Assembly (NCBI GenBank): GCA_903914955.1
Contig: CAIWRB010000159.1
Location: 1-61,471 of the forward strand
DNA length: 61,471 nucleotides
From: an uncultured Chloroflexota bacterium
GTDB taxonomy: Bacteria > Chloroflexota > Anaerolineae > Anaerolineales > Villigracilaceae
Direction: 5' to 3'
Positions 1-7,077 of the stretch are shown piece by piece. Numbering within the stretch: position 1 is the first letter of the stretch; the number at the start of each line of letters is the position of its first letter. Under the pieces are notes generated by a model. It saw nothing but the letters and a program-made list of their open reading frames with translations. It searched no databases and was not told where the DNA came from. The position numbers and the translations under genes were made by a program.

Positions 1-180
1 AGGCGTCTTCGCCGCGATTCGAAATTGGGAAGCAAAGCATGTTCATTGATCCGTTTCTATTGCTGCATCGCGCTCACAGATTTCCGTAATCTGCATTTAC
101 AGAAGAAAAGGATTTTGATTGGAAATATTATTCTTTCATCTACCTTCAAACTGCTCATCTCATGTACAACGATATCGCAA

Positions 181-480
181 ACACAAGTAGCGGGAAATGC
201 AGACTTGAAAAAAAATATTCAGCCTTTGCCAACATCAAAAGGACATAAAGTTGTCAGCGGAGCATCCAGCGGAACAGGAACCTTGTCTCTCGCTGAACAG
301 ATTCAACCTGGATTGATCCTGCTTGATTTGAGTACGCCCCTGGACGGGAATCCATTCCTTATTTGTGAACACCCAATCCGTCAATGGTATCCATTGATAA
401 ATCTACCTGTTGAAATAAGCAAAGCACTATTCAGCAGATATTACTGTCGCGCACTCACTAGCGAGAAAAACAATGACCAG
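181..480 (+). pseudogene. Decayed response-regulator receiver domain
   Basis: The plus-strand reading frame here gives a stretch that resembles a CheY-like receiver: NADLKKNIQ, then SKGHKVVSGAS, then LAEQIQPGLILLDLSTPL (with the Asp expected to be phosphorylated) and INLPVEISKALFS, RALTS. The order matches a receiver, but conserved positions are damaged (GTGTLS for the usual GxEAL, lost MDG after the Asp, no Lys-Pro near the end), and the frame continues into unrelated sequence on both sides. I read it as a relic. Its 3' part lies opposite the small gene at 427-600. Similarity was judged by eye, so it may be weaker than it looks. Confidence 0.4.
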
Positions 481-600
481 GAAAATTGCCGCCAGTTGCA
501 GCCTGATACGGCGCCAAGTTTTCTGACGGCGATCCTTCTTGCTGTTGTTCTTGCTCTGATCCTTTATAGATGATGAAGCACTCTCATTATTAATTTTCAT
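427..600 (-). CDS. 57-aa basic single-span membrane peptide
   Basis: Small reading frame of unknown family. The ATG is preceded by AAAGGATACGCC, a good ribosome binding site. The first 33 residues are rich in Lys, Arg, Asn and Ser (KDQSKNNSKKDRRQK), followed by one membrane span (LQLAAIFLVIVFLA) and a short outer tail with one Cys; by the positive-inside rule the basic end is cytoplasmic. It starts 29 bases after the amphi-Trp gene and appears to be the last gene of the riboswitch-led operon. Its existence rests on the start signal, spacing and plausible topology only; there is no homology evidence. Confidence 0.5.
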   Translation of the reverse strand: MKINNESASSSIKDQSKNNSKKDRRQKTWRRIRLQLAAIFLVIVFLASECATVISAE

Positions 601-629
601 GGCGTATCCTTTGTCTGATGCAGAAGTGA

Positions 630-866
630 TTATTTATCAAGCGTCCACTTGAGTTGGAATTCCACTTCCTCGGACGAGTCATCTCTCTCATGTTCGATGT
701 TGACGAGGACAGTAGCAGGTATGGAGATTCGCTCACCCGCCACTTGAATTTGAAACCTCTGGCCTTGCTCAATACAGTCAGCGAGTCTCCGTAGTTTTTT
801 GACGAACTGCTTCACAGGATAGTTCTTCTCAATATCACGTTTTCGTTTTTTCTTTTGCATTATCAT
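630..866 (-). CDS. amphi-Trp domain-containing protein
   Basis: A 78-residue soluble protein with the pattern of the amphi-Trp family: a basic N-terminus, a helix with VKKLRRLADCIEQGQRF, a GERISIPA strand and the closing EVEFQLKW, where the final Trp gives the family its name. The biochemical role of the family is not known to me. The start ATG follows AAAGGAGACAGCAA, a strong ribosome binding site. It lies 12 bases after the 41-residue peptide gene and belongs to the same minus-strand run as the P-type ATPase. Length and motif fit a full-length family member. Confidence 0.8.
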   Translation of the reverse strand: MIMQKKKRKRDIEKNYPVKQFVKKLRRLADCIEQGQRFQIQVAGERISIPATVLVNIEHERDDSSEEVEFQLKWTLDK

Positions 867-878
867 TTGCTGTCTCCT

Positions 879-1004
879 TTAATCATGATCTGGCCATTTC
901 AAGCGCCATCGCGCTGCGCGCACAAAAGCGGATTTCAGCCAAAAATATCCGCAAGCAAGGAACATGAGAATATCCATCAGAAGGAACATGAGTTGAAGTT
1001 TCAT
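879..1004 (-). CDS. 41-aa single-span membrane peptide
   Basis: Small protein of unknown family. A longer frame opens at 1082 inside the ATPase gene, but the ATG at 1004 has AAGGAGAAAA directly before it and is the better start. The peptide is one hydrophobic helix (LMFLLMDILMFLACGYFWL) followed by a basic and aromatic tail (VRAARWRLKW). It sits 38 bases after the ATPase stop and 12 before the amphi-Trp gene. By position it could be a small accessory subunit of the pump, as small peptides are for some other P-type ATPases; that is inference only. Confidence 0.5.
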   Translation of the reverse strand: MKLQLMFLLMDILMFLACGYFWLKSAFVRAARWRLKWPDHD

Positions 1005-1042
1005 TTTTTCTCCTTTTTTCAAGCGCGAAAGTGTGGGACGCC

Positions 1043-3733
1043 CTACTCCATTGTTCCAAACCAACCCCTGCGTTCCAGCCACTTGATCAATTCCAGCACG
1101 GGCGAAATCGTCAGCGAAAGAACAAGAATGATCAACCAGTCCACCAGCGGGAGGCTAAAAGTATTGAACGGTTCATGCAGGGCAGGCACATAAATGATGA
1201 GCAACAGTAAACCAATTTCCCAAAAAATCGCTGTATTCAGCCACTTATTGGAAAAGGGTTTTTGAAATACTGAAAGTCGGTCAGAACGGAAGTTGTAGGC
1301 TTTGAAAAACTGGATTAGCACCAGCGAGACGAAGGTCATTGTCATCGCTTCCACCTGACTACGCCCAGAGTTAGTCGCCCAGATGAACAGTCCAAGATTA
1401 ATGAGCGTTGACCATACTCCGCCTGCCAGCATTAACGCGACAACCGGTCGGGTAAAAATTCCCGTGCGAGGGTTACGCGGCTTGCGCTTCATCAAACCTT
1501 TTTCAGCTGGGTCTACTGCCAGCGCGAGAGCGGGCAAGCCATCTGTAGCCAGATTGACATATAGGATTTGTACTGCGGTCAATGGGAGAGGCAAACCCAG
1601 CAGAACAGAACCAGCCATCAATCCAATTTCGCCGATATTTGAGGAGAGCAGGTACATCAGATATTTTTTGATGTTTTCAAATACCCCACGTCCTTCCTCC
1701 ACGGCCGCCACGATCGAAGCAAAATTATCGTCAGTCAACATCATCGCGGCGGCTTCTTTGGTAACATCGGTGCCGGTGATTCCCATTGCAATTCCAATGT
1801 CCGCTTTCTTAAGCGACGGGGCGTCATTCACGCCGTCGCCGGTCATTGCCACAATGTGACCGTTGGCTTGCAGTGCAGTCACCACGCGCAGCTTGTGTGA
1901 TGGGGATACGCGCGCGTAAACATCAATCGTTTCGACCTCACGTTGAAATTGCTCGTCGGTCATCTCTTCCAATTCCGCACCAGTCACCACTCTTCCAGTC
2001 TTGAGCAATCCTAATTCACATGCCACAGCTTTCGCCGTCACGGGATGGTCGCCGGTGATCATCACCGCTCGAATGCCCGCTTGCTCGCAAATTGCAATTG
2101 CATTTTTGGCTTCAGGTCGCGGTGGATCGATCATGCCTGCCAACCCTAAAAATGTCATGCCGCTTTGCGCCGTTTCAAGTGTGGCATTTGGTTTGGAGGA
2201 AATCGCAAGCACACGCAGCGCCTCGCCCGCCAGTTCATGCGCTACCGCCAGCGCTTGTTTTCGCCCCACCTCATCGAGCAGCTTCACACCATCGGCGGTC
2301 AACTGCCAATCGCAACTGTCCAGGATCATTTCAGGCGCACCCTTGGCGTACGCAGTCAGATTTCCATTTGTCTGATGCAGAGTGGTCATACGTTTTGTTT
2401 CGGATGAGAACGGGATTTCCTGCACTCGTGGATATTCTGAATCAAGCGACTCTTTCTGCAACCCGGCTTTTGCCGCAGCGACGATCAACGCCCCTTCAGT
2501 TGGGTCTCCTTTGATTGTCCATTCGCTACCCGATTCATTTTCCCCGTCACCGACCAGGTGCGTATCAGATGCCAGCGTGGCGGCGATCAATAGTTTTTGC
2601 AATCCAATTGTCGGCGGAATTGATCCATCACCGTTGAGCGAAAACTCGCCAACTGGCGAATATCCCGATCCCGAAACATTGAACAACTGTCCAGCGGCGA
2701 AAATTTTCCGCACGGTCATTTCATCCTTGGTGAGGGTACCGGTCTTGTCTGAACAGATGACGGATGTACTTCCAAGTGTTTCCACAGCGGGCAATCGACG
2801 GATAAGCGCGTTGCGTTTGACCATTTTTTGTACCCCGATTGCCAGCGAAATGGTGACGACGGCGGGCAGGGCTTCGGGCACAACTGCCACTGCCAGCGCG
2901 ATCCCGAAGATGAGCATCTCAACGAAGGGCTGTCCGCGCACCAATCCGAGTGCGACGATGATGGCAACCACTACAAAAGCCGCGCGAGCCAACGCCGTGC
3001 CAACTTTATCCAAATTTTGCTGGAGCGGTGTTCTGGTGGTTTCCACCGTTTGCAAGAGTTGAGCGATCTTGCCGAACTCGGTTTGCATTCCAGTCGCGAC
3101 GACTAATGCTTTGCCACGTCCGTAAGTGGCAGCGGTTCCAGCATATACCATGTTCTTGCGGTCGCCGACAGGCAATTCGTTAATAGGAAGCGGCTCGGCG
3201 TGCTTCTCCACCGCGATTGATTCGCCGGTCAGCGCGGCTTCTTCAATTTGCAGATTCACCGCTTCAAGCAGACGGGCATCGGCAGGCATACGATCACCGG
3301 TATGCAAGAGGATCACATCGCCCGGCACCAGATCACGCGACGGGATCTTTACTTCCGCCCCATCGCGCAGAACAGATGCGGTGGGGGCTGCCATTTGCTT
3401 CAACGCTTCAATCGCGCGTTCGGCACGATATTCCTGAATGAATCCCAGCAATACCGCGAACAACACGATCACCGCAATCGCAATCGACTCGATGCCGTGT
3501 CCCAGAAAAAGGGAAAGGGCGGTTGCGCCAAGCAGAATCAAAATCAGGATATTCTTGAATTGTTCCAGTAAAATTTCCCAGGCGGATATACGTTTCGCCG
3601 CCTGAATTTCGTTCACGCCGTATTGCAGAGCGCGTTTGATCGCCTCTGTTTGACTCAATCCGTTGGGCTGGCTTTTGAGTTCGGTAAAGACTTGTTCGGT
3701 TGTCTGGGTATGCCAGAATTTATTTGGTTCCAT
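1043..3733 (-). CDS. P-type cation-transporting ATPase (SERCA-like, P2A)
   Basis: Membrane pump of 896 residues that couples ATP hydrolysis to cation export. It has an N-terminal cation-ATPase domain, the actuator motif LTGES (about residue 169), the phosphorylation motif DKTGTLT with Asp329, and the hinge TGDGVNDAP. The ion-site residues of calcium pumps are kept: PEALP in M4 (Glu287), SNIGE in M5 and VNLATDGLPA in M6; the Glu expected in M8 seems replaced (VLIQFF). P2A pumps move Ca2+ or Mn2+. Because the operon starts with a manganese-type riboswitch, Mn2+ efflux is the best guess (Lactococcus YoaB is a precedent). It starts 4 bases after the upstream small membrane gene. Confidence 0.92.
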   Translation of the reverse strand: MEPNKFWHTQTTEQVFTELKSQPNGLSQTEAIKRALQYGVNEIQAAKRISAWEILLEQFKNILILILLGATALSLFLGHGIESIAIAVIVLFAVLLGFIQEYRAERAIEALKQMAAPTASVLRDGAEVKIPSRDLVPGDVILLHTGDRMPADARLLEAVNLQIEEAALTGESIAVEKHAEPLPINELPVGDRKNMVYAGTAATYGRGKALVVATGMQTEFGKIAQLLQTVETTRTPLQQNLDKVGTALARAAFVVVAIIVALGLVRGQPFVEMLIFGIALAVAVVPEALPAVVTISLAIGVQKMVKRNALIRRLPAVETLGSTSVICSDKTGTLTKDEMTVRKIFAAGQLFNVSGSGYSPVGEFSLNGDGSIPPTIGLQKLLIAATLASDTHLVGDGENESGSEWTIKGDPTEGALIVAAAKAGLQKESLDSEYPRVQEIPFSSETKRMTTLHQTNGNLTAYAKGAPEMILDSCDWQLTADGVKLLDEVGRKQALAVAHELAGEALRVLAISSKPNATLETAQSGMTFLGLAGMIDPPRPEAKNAIAICEQAGIRAVMITGDHPVTAKAVACELGLLKTGRVVTGAELEEMTDEQFQREVETIDVYARVSPSHKLRVVTALQANGHIVAMTGDGVNDAPSLKKADIGIAMGITGTDVTKEAAAMMLTDDNFASIVAAVEEGRGVFENIKKYLMYLLSSNIGEIGLMAGSVLLGLPLPLTAVQILYVNLATDGLPALALAVDPAEKGLMKRKPRNPRTGIFTRPVVALMLAGGVWSTLINLGLFIWATNSGRSQVEAMTMTFVSLVLIQFFKAYNFRSDRLSVFQKPFSNKWLNTAIFWEIGLLLLIIYVPALHEPFNTFSLPLVDWLIILVLSLTISPVLELIKWLERRGWFGTME

Positions 3734-3737
3734 AACT

Positions 3738-3998
3738 CTATTTTTTCACTCCATTATTGGTTGTGTCCTGCAAATCTTCGCGCCGGGGGATGCGGGACTT
3801 GAAGACGAAATTATCGAACAGGCAAATCAACCCGCCCAGGATTGTCAGGAGAATCACACCAATGAAATCTGCCGCAAAGGCGATGATCTCCTCGAACGAA
3901 ATGACGAGACTCATACCTCCGGCTCCGGTGGCGACAGTAGGCTTCCAGAGTTTGCGAAAGCGTGGAAAATGGGAAACAGAATGCGGGGGGTTAGACAT
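3738..3998 (-). CDS. Small two-span membrane protein, unknown function
   Basis: An 86-residue protein with no family I recognise. The N-terminal 25 residues are basic and hydrophilic, then come two adjacent hydrophobic stretches (FEEIIAFAADFIGVILLTIL and GGLICLFDNFVF), and the C-terminus is polar. The ATG is preceded by AAAAAGGAGATTCCC, an excellent ribosome binding site. The gene is 33 bases after the bestrophin-like gene and 4 bases before the ATPase, so it is cotranslated with the pump. The closeness to the ATPase makes a helper role possible but nothing in the sequence proves it. Confidence 0.65.
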   Translation of the reverse strand: MSNPPHSVSHFPRFRKLWKPTVATGAGGMSLVISFEEIIAFAADFIGVILLTILGGLICLFDNFVFKSRIPRREDLQDTTNNGVKK

Positions 3999-4031
3999 GG
4001 GAATCTCCTTTTTGCAAAATCGGATTTTATT

Positions 4032-4820
4032 TCATAGATTTATATTTTGAGCTTCAAGGCTGGCTATTTGCGCCAATCGGCTTACCGTATCTTGAAGCGG
4101 CTTGAGGGATACATCTGCGCCGGAATAGCGCTCATAATAGCCGAATGGATTGTCAAGATCCCGTATTAGCATGAGCAGAAAAATCATCAAATACGAGATA
4201 ACGACCACGAAAAACAATGACTCGTAAAACGGCTCGATCTTGGCTAATATCAGCCCGATACAAAGAAGAATAGTGGTCATGTCGGCTATCAGATAGCCCG
4301 AAGAAATAAAGGATGTCTCTCGAATGGTATGAATGCGTATGAGGGTACGTCTGAGATTACTCTGCTCCTGTTTCAGTCGAGCTATCAATGTCGCTTGAGT
4401 CCATTGTTCCATTTTTGCGAACTGGGGCGTCAGATCGTTGACCTGATCCATCAATTCTGATGAGTGGTGCTTTTTATGGAACCAACTCAGAATATCTTCA
4501 CTCAATAGCGATAGCAGGATCAGGCACGCGCCGACTTTCGCTTCCGGTTTTGTCATTCTGATGCCGGACACTTCCTGTGTCAGATTCTCCAAACAGGCAC
4601 TCAATTCGCCGGGAAGACGCTCGCTTTCCTTAAAATCCGAAAGAACACCGTTGAGAAGAAATCCCATTAGAAAAACGTTGGCGGCAACGATCCCAGAGAA
4701 CAACGGGTTGATCGAGATCACTTCCCACCCCAGGAAGTGCACAACGAGTTTCGCACATAAGACTACCAAAACGATGGCGCTTACTCGTAACAAAAGGCGA
4801 TATTGGTTGTTGATTTTCAT
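4032..4820 (-). CDS. Bestrophin-like (DUF4239-like) membrane protein
   Basis: A 262-residue integral membrane protein. Two hydrophobic helices lie in the first 60 residues (VSAIVLVVLCAKLVVHFL; FSGIVAANVFLMGFLL) and two near residues 180-225. The segment VLSDFKESERLPGEL after helix 2 and LIRDLDNPFGYYE after helix 4 are typical of bestrophin-like/DUF4239 proteins, whose exact function is not established in bacteria; eukaryotic bestrophins are anion channels. The central part is a long amphipathic, probably cytoplasmic, region. It is 29 bases after the preceding membrane gene in the riboswitch operon. Family placement is by motif memory, so moderate confidence. Confidence 0.6.
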   Translation of the reverse strand: MKINNQYRLLLRVSAIVLVVLCAKLVVHFLGWEVISINPLFSGIVAANVFLMGFLLNGVLSDFKESERLPGELSACLENLTQEVSGIRMTKPEAKVGACLILLSLLSEDILSWFHKKHHSSELMDQVNDLTPQFAKMEQWTQATLIARLKQEQSNLRRTLIRIHTIRETSFISSGYLIADMTTILLCIGLILAKIEPFYESLFFVVVISYLMIFLLMLIRDLDNPFGYYERYSGADVSLKPLQDTVSRLAQIASLEAQNINL

Positions 4821-4849
4821 AGTTGACTATTTTCCTTTTTGGGTTGCTA

Positions 4850-5458
4850 TTAATCTGCATCCATGACTGCATGACCGGCATACAAGATGACCAGCAAAAT
4901 TCCTGTGACCATCATACTGGCGTGGAATTTATAAAGCGCTTTACGAAAAAATACGGGGACAGCTCTCCACTTGAAAAGCAATCCGGTTATTACCAAAGCA
5001 CCCGTAAGGATCAACCCCAATTCAGGAAATGGGTTGGCAATGCAAGACGACAAAGTAAGATGCAGAATTCCCAATCCCAATGCCGCGATACTCAAATAAG
5101 TATGAAGGGACATCAGCAATTTTTTCTGGAGGTTATTCATACGACGGACAAAATTCTTCAGAGTTCCTTCAATAGGCATATATCTGATCACAGCCCTGGA
5201 AATTAAATCGACTATAACCGGAGCACTAGCCGCGCCAAAAAACCATGCGGTTGCTTCTCCGGTAAATTCGTTACCGCTGTTATTCTGCAAAGCCTCGCGA
5301 AACGAGAAGTAAGTCTGCACTAAGCTGGAGACTGTTCTGCCACTATCTGCCAATTCATATAGCCCAACAAACAGTAAAGCGAATCCCACGAGTGAAATAA
5401 GCATCACCCCGATGAAAACCGAACCGAGGATAGATGATGAATTTTTATTGGTAGTCAT
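4850..5458 (-). CDS. Membrane protein with paired His helices, cytochrome b-like
   Basis: A 202-residue membrane protein with about five to six helices. After an N-terminal span (residues 10-32) and a polar loop, the C-terminal half carries four helices with regularly placed histidines: LLMSLHTYLS, LGILHLTL, LYKFHASM and LYAGHAVM. Two such His pairs on facing helices are how ferric-reductase-like and cytochrome b561-like proteins hold b hemes. So a membrane heme protein moving electrons is a reasonable reading, though I cannot name the family. It sits 27 bases after the lamin-tail gene in the manganese-riboswitch operon. Confidence 0.5.
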   Translation of the reverse strand: MTTNKNSSSILGSVFIGVMLISLVGFALLFVGLYELADSGRTVSSLVQTYFSFREALQNNSGNEFTGEATAWFFGAASAPVIVDLISRAVIRYMPIEGTLKNFVRRMNNLQKKLLMSLHTYLSIAALGLGILHLTLSSCIANPFPELGLILTGALVITGLLFKWRAVPVFFRKALYKFHASMMVTGILLVILYAGHAVMDAD

Positions 5459-5485
5459 GAAAATTATCCTTTGCTTTATCCGTTT

Positions 5486-6004
5486 TCATGGTTGACCCGT
5501 TATCGCGCCATGTTGTTTTCGGGTTACTATTTTCACCCGTCGGAGCGGCTCATTGAAAATTTCAAAGCCGTCCTCGTTGCGTTTTAGAATTTTTCGGCGG
5601 TTGGCACTACTTCCCATTACGCGTACATGTGGATAGGAATGTCGGTCAATCTCCAAACCATTCGCGTCAAACAAAATTGCTGTATCACTGTGGTTGTTCC
5701 AAACCTGGTTAATCGTCCACAACAAATTTATCCAGATACACTGGTCATTTTGATCCTTCGATTCATTCTGCCCGCTTTGAACCACCACAACCATGTTTTG
5801 CTCAAAAATTAGATCATCAGGGAATGAATAGAATACCTGCCCGCGCAGGCTGGCAAGCACCCAGCCAGACATGGGTTGTGCAACCGTACCCTTATTGGTA
5901 AGGGTGACAGACTCTTGCAAACCATTATTTTCTACTGTTTTGATTTTCAATTTAGCGCCTCTCAATAGACCAGCGCAGATGATCTGTGAATTTCGTTTAG
6001 ACAT
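5486..6004 (-). CDS. Lamin-tail-domain protein
   Basis: A 172-residue protein. Residues 12-120 look like a lamin tail (LTD) domain, an immunoglobulin-like fold seen in many bacterial secreted or surface proteins: KTVENNGLQESVTLTNKGT, then MSGWVLAS, YSFPDDLIF, and WNNHSDTAILFDANGLEID. The GW and the N-D-A-LFD patterns are typical. The start was set at the ATG at 6004 because AAAGGAGAAAGA lies directly before it; a frame beginning at 6028 lacks such a site. No clear signal peptide is visible. A 157-base spacer with a hairpin separates it from the first operon gene, so a second promoter here is possible. Confidence 0.65.
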   Translation of the reverse strand: MSKRNSQIICAGLLRGAKLKIKTVENNGLQESVTLTNKGTVAQPMSGWVLASLRGQVFYSFPDDLIFEQNMVVVVQSGQNESKDQNDQCIWINLLWTINQVWNNHSDTAILFDANGLEIDRHSYPHVRVMGSSANRRKILKRNEDGFEIFNEPLRRVKIVTRKQHGAITGQP

Positions 6005-6081
6005 TCTTTCTCCTTTGACATTACACACAAACAGGCAATGACTGGCAATAAAAAGCCAGACGAACTAATGCGTGCCCAAGG

Positions 6082-6111
6082 GAAAGAAACTGGTTTTCAC
6101 CATTTTCTTTC
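6082..6111 (-). other. Stem-loop in spacer between first two operon genes
   Basis: GAAAGAAA (6082-6089) pairs with TTTCTTTC (6104-6111), and the interior GGT/ACC extends the stem. There is no T-run after it on the minus strand, so it is not a standard terminator; it may be an RNA processing or stabilising element that sets different levels for the first gene and the rest of the operon. Confidence 0.35.
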
Positions 6112-6161
6112 GGCAACAGTCACAGCAATCGGAGATTACTGTGCGTGAGGCAACTTATAAA

Positions 6162-6461
6162 TTATGATTTTTTTGGAGGGGGGGAACCGGGTGATAAATA
6201 GGCAGATTGAAAATCCAGATTCATTGGTCTGTATTTTGAAAAATTAAGATCTGCAATTTCTGCGCCATTAGTGGATACAACAATAAAATCACCATCAAAT
6301 TCAGCATGCTCAAACAGATTGTAATTCTCGGCGTCAACTTCGAAAATTTCCGGTACGAATAGGCCAACCTGAATAAACGGCAAAATTGCCAGACTGCCTA
6401 AACAAAAGCAGAGGATCAGTGTTGCCAATGAAATTCGGAAATTACGTTGATTAATCATCAT
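6162..6461 (-). CDS. Short membrane-anchored or secreted protein, unknown
   Basis: A 99-residue protein of unknown family and the first gene after the manganese riboswitch. Residues 9-33 are hydrophobic (ISLATLILCFCLGSLAILPF), forming a signal peptide or anchor; the rest is acidic and polar (EIFEVDAENYNLFEHAEFDGDF) and ends in SPPPKK. The acidic outer domain could bind divalent cations, which would suit its position, but no known motif proves it. No strong ribosome binding site is visible before ATGATG at 6461, so the exact start is uncertain. Confidence 0.5.
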   Translation of the reverse strand: MMINQRNFRISLATLILCFCLGSLAILPFIQVGLFVPEIFEVDAENYNLFEHAEFDGDFIVVSTNGAEIADLNFSKYRPMNLDFQSAYLSPGSPPPKKS

Positions 6462-6533
6462 TGATGTACTTTATATCTTATTGAACAAGGATCAGAATCC
6501 TAATCTGAATTATTTACTCAAACAAAACTTAAC

Positions 6534-6566
6534 AAAAAAGACCACCGCCCGGAAGGCGATGGTCTT
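6534..6566 (-). terminator. Intrinsic terminator of the manganese riboswitch
   Basis: On the minus strand AAGACCATCGCC, loop TTCCG, GGCGGTGGTC, followed by TTTTTT. The left arm shares CCATC with the closing helix of the aptamer, so aptamer formation and terminator formation exclude each other. With metal bound the aptamer keeps CCATC and transcription continues: an ON switch, as known for yybP-ykoY elements with this layout. Confidence 0.85.
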
Positions 6567-6650
6567 GCGTTTTCTTTCAAACAGCCGGGAAATCTCTTTC
6601 CGTCTTGACGACTGTTTATCCCAAAAAGCTGGGTGCTACTCCCCATCGGA
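6556..6650 (-). promoter_or_regulatory. yybP-ykoY manganese riboswitch
   Basis: On the minus strand the order of conserved blocks matches the yybP-ykoY aptamer: GATGGGGAGTAGC (6647-6635), then AAACAGTCGTCAAGACGG, then CCCGGCTGTTTGAAAG, then CGCAAGACCATCGCC (ending near 6556). GATGG and CCATC close the P1 helix and AAACAG/CTGTTT form a second helix. This RNA class senses Mn2+ and controls Mn2+ exporters, among them P-type ATPases. It stands about 95 bases upstream of the first gene of an operon that carries such an ATPase. Confidence 0.92.
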
Positions 6651-6658
6651 GTAATTAA

Positions 6659-6687
6659 AGTTTACAGGATTCGGAAATGTAAGTCAA
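6659..6687 (-). promoter_or_regulatory. Sigma-70-type promoter for the riboswitch operon
   Basis: Minus strand TTGACT (6687-6682), 17-base spacer, TAAACT (6664-6659). The expected start falls at about 6652, just before the first base of the riboswitch aptamer, which supports the assignment. Confidence 0.65.
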
Positions 6688-6826
6688 TGATTATTTGTAA
6701 GATTATACGGGTTACATTTATCCAATCACCTTTACTAAAAAAAGGATACTTTCAACCTGCGTGCCATTCTAAAATCAAGGCGTGGCACACTATAAGTAGA
6801 AGTCACTGTATTGATGTTAAACCCTC

Positions 6827-7021
6827 CTAAATTGGATGTTCCACTTCGCCCAACATAAATGGGTCAGGATTCAACAGAAATAAATCAAGACAAGCCTGCG
6901 TACAGAAATAAATTCGTTCGCCGTGATATATAGCGCTGGGATAATTCGTCAGGTCTTCGACTTTACCTCCGCAGGCAGTTTTGTGTTCAGACGGTTGAGT
7001 TGCAGGAACAGTTTGAGTCAA
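6827..7021 (-). CDS. YHS-domain-like small protein
   Basis: A 64-residue protein. Most of it is YHS-like: TACGGKVED, YHGERIYFCTQACLDLF and NPDPFM, with Cys residues in the usual places of this metal-binding fold, which occurs in copper and redox proteins. A longer frame begins at 7171, but AGGAG about ten bases before a TTG at 7021 gives a better start, and the longer frame would overlap the upstream gene. It lies 56 bases after the iron-sulfur membrane protein and is probably in the same transcript. An alternative ATA start one codon upstream cannot be excluded. Confidence 0.65.
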   Translation of the reverse strand: MTQTVPATQPSEHKTACGGKVEDLTNYPSAIYHGERIYFCTQACLDLFLLNPDPFMLGEVEHPI

Positions 7022-7077
7022 TATTTCAGTTCTCCTATCTAGTTTATAAAATATATTATACAAGAAAGAAGGTGACC

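Noticed and set aside
25-573. 182-residue plus-strand frame as an intact protein
   Set aside because: No ribosome site, its ends look non-coding, its middle resembles a damaged receiver domain, and a better-supported small gene lies on the other strand at 427-600.
6770-6800. GTGCCA/TGGCAC hairpin as terminator of the YHS gene
   Set aside because: Only six base pairs with a 16-base loop and no T-run close by.
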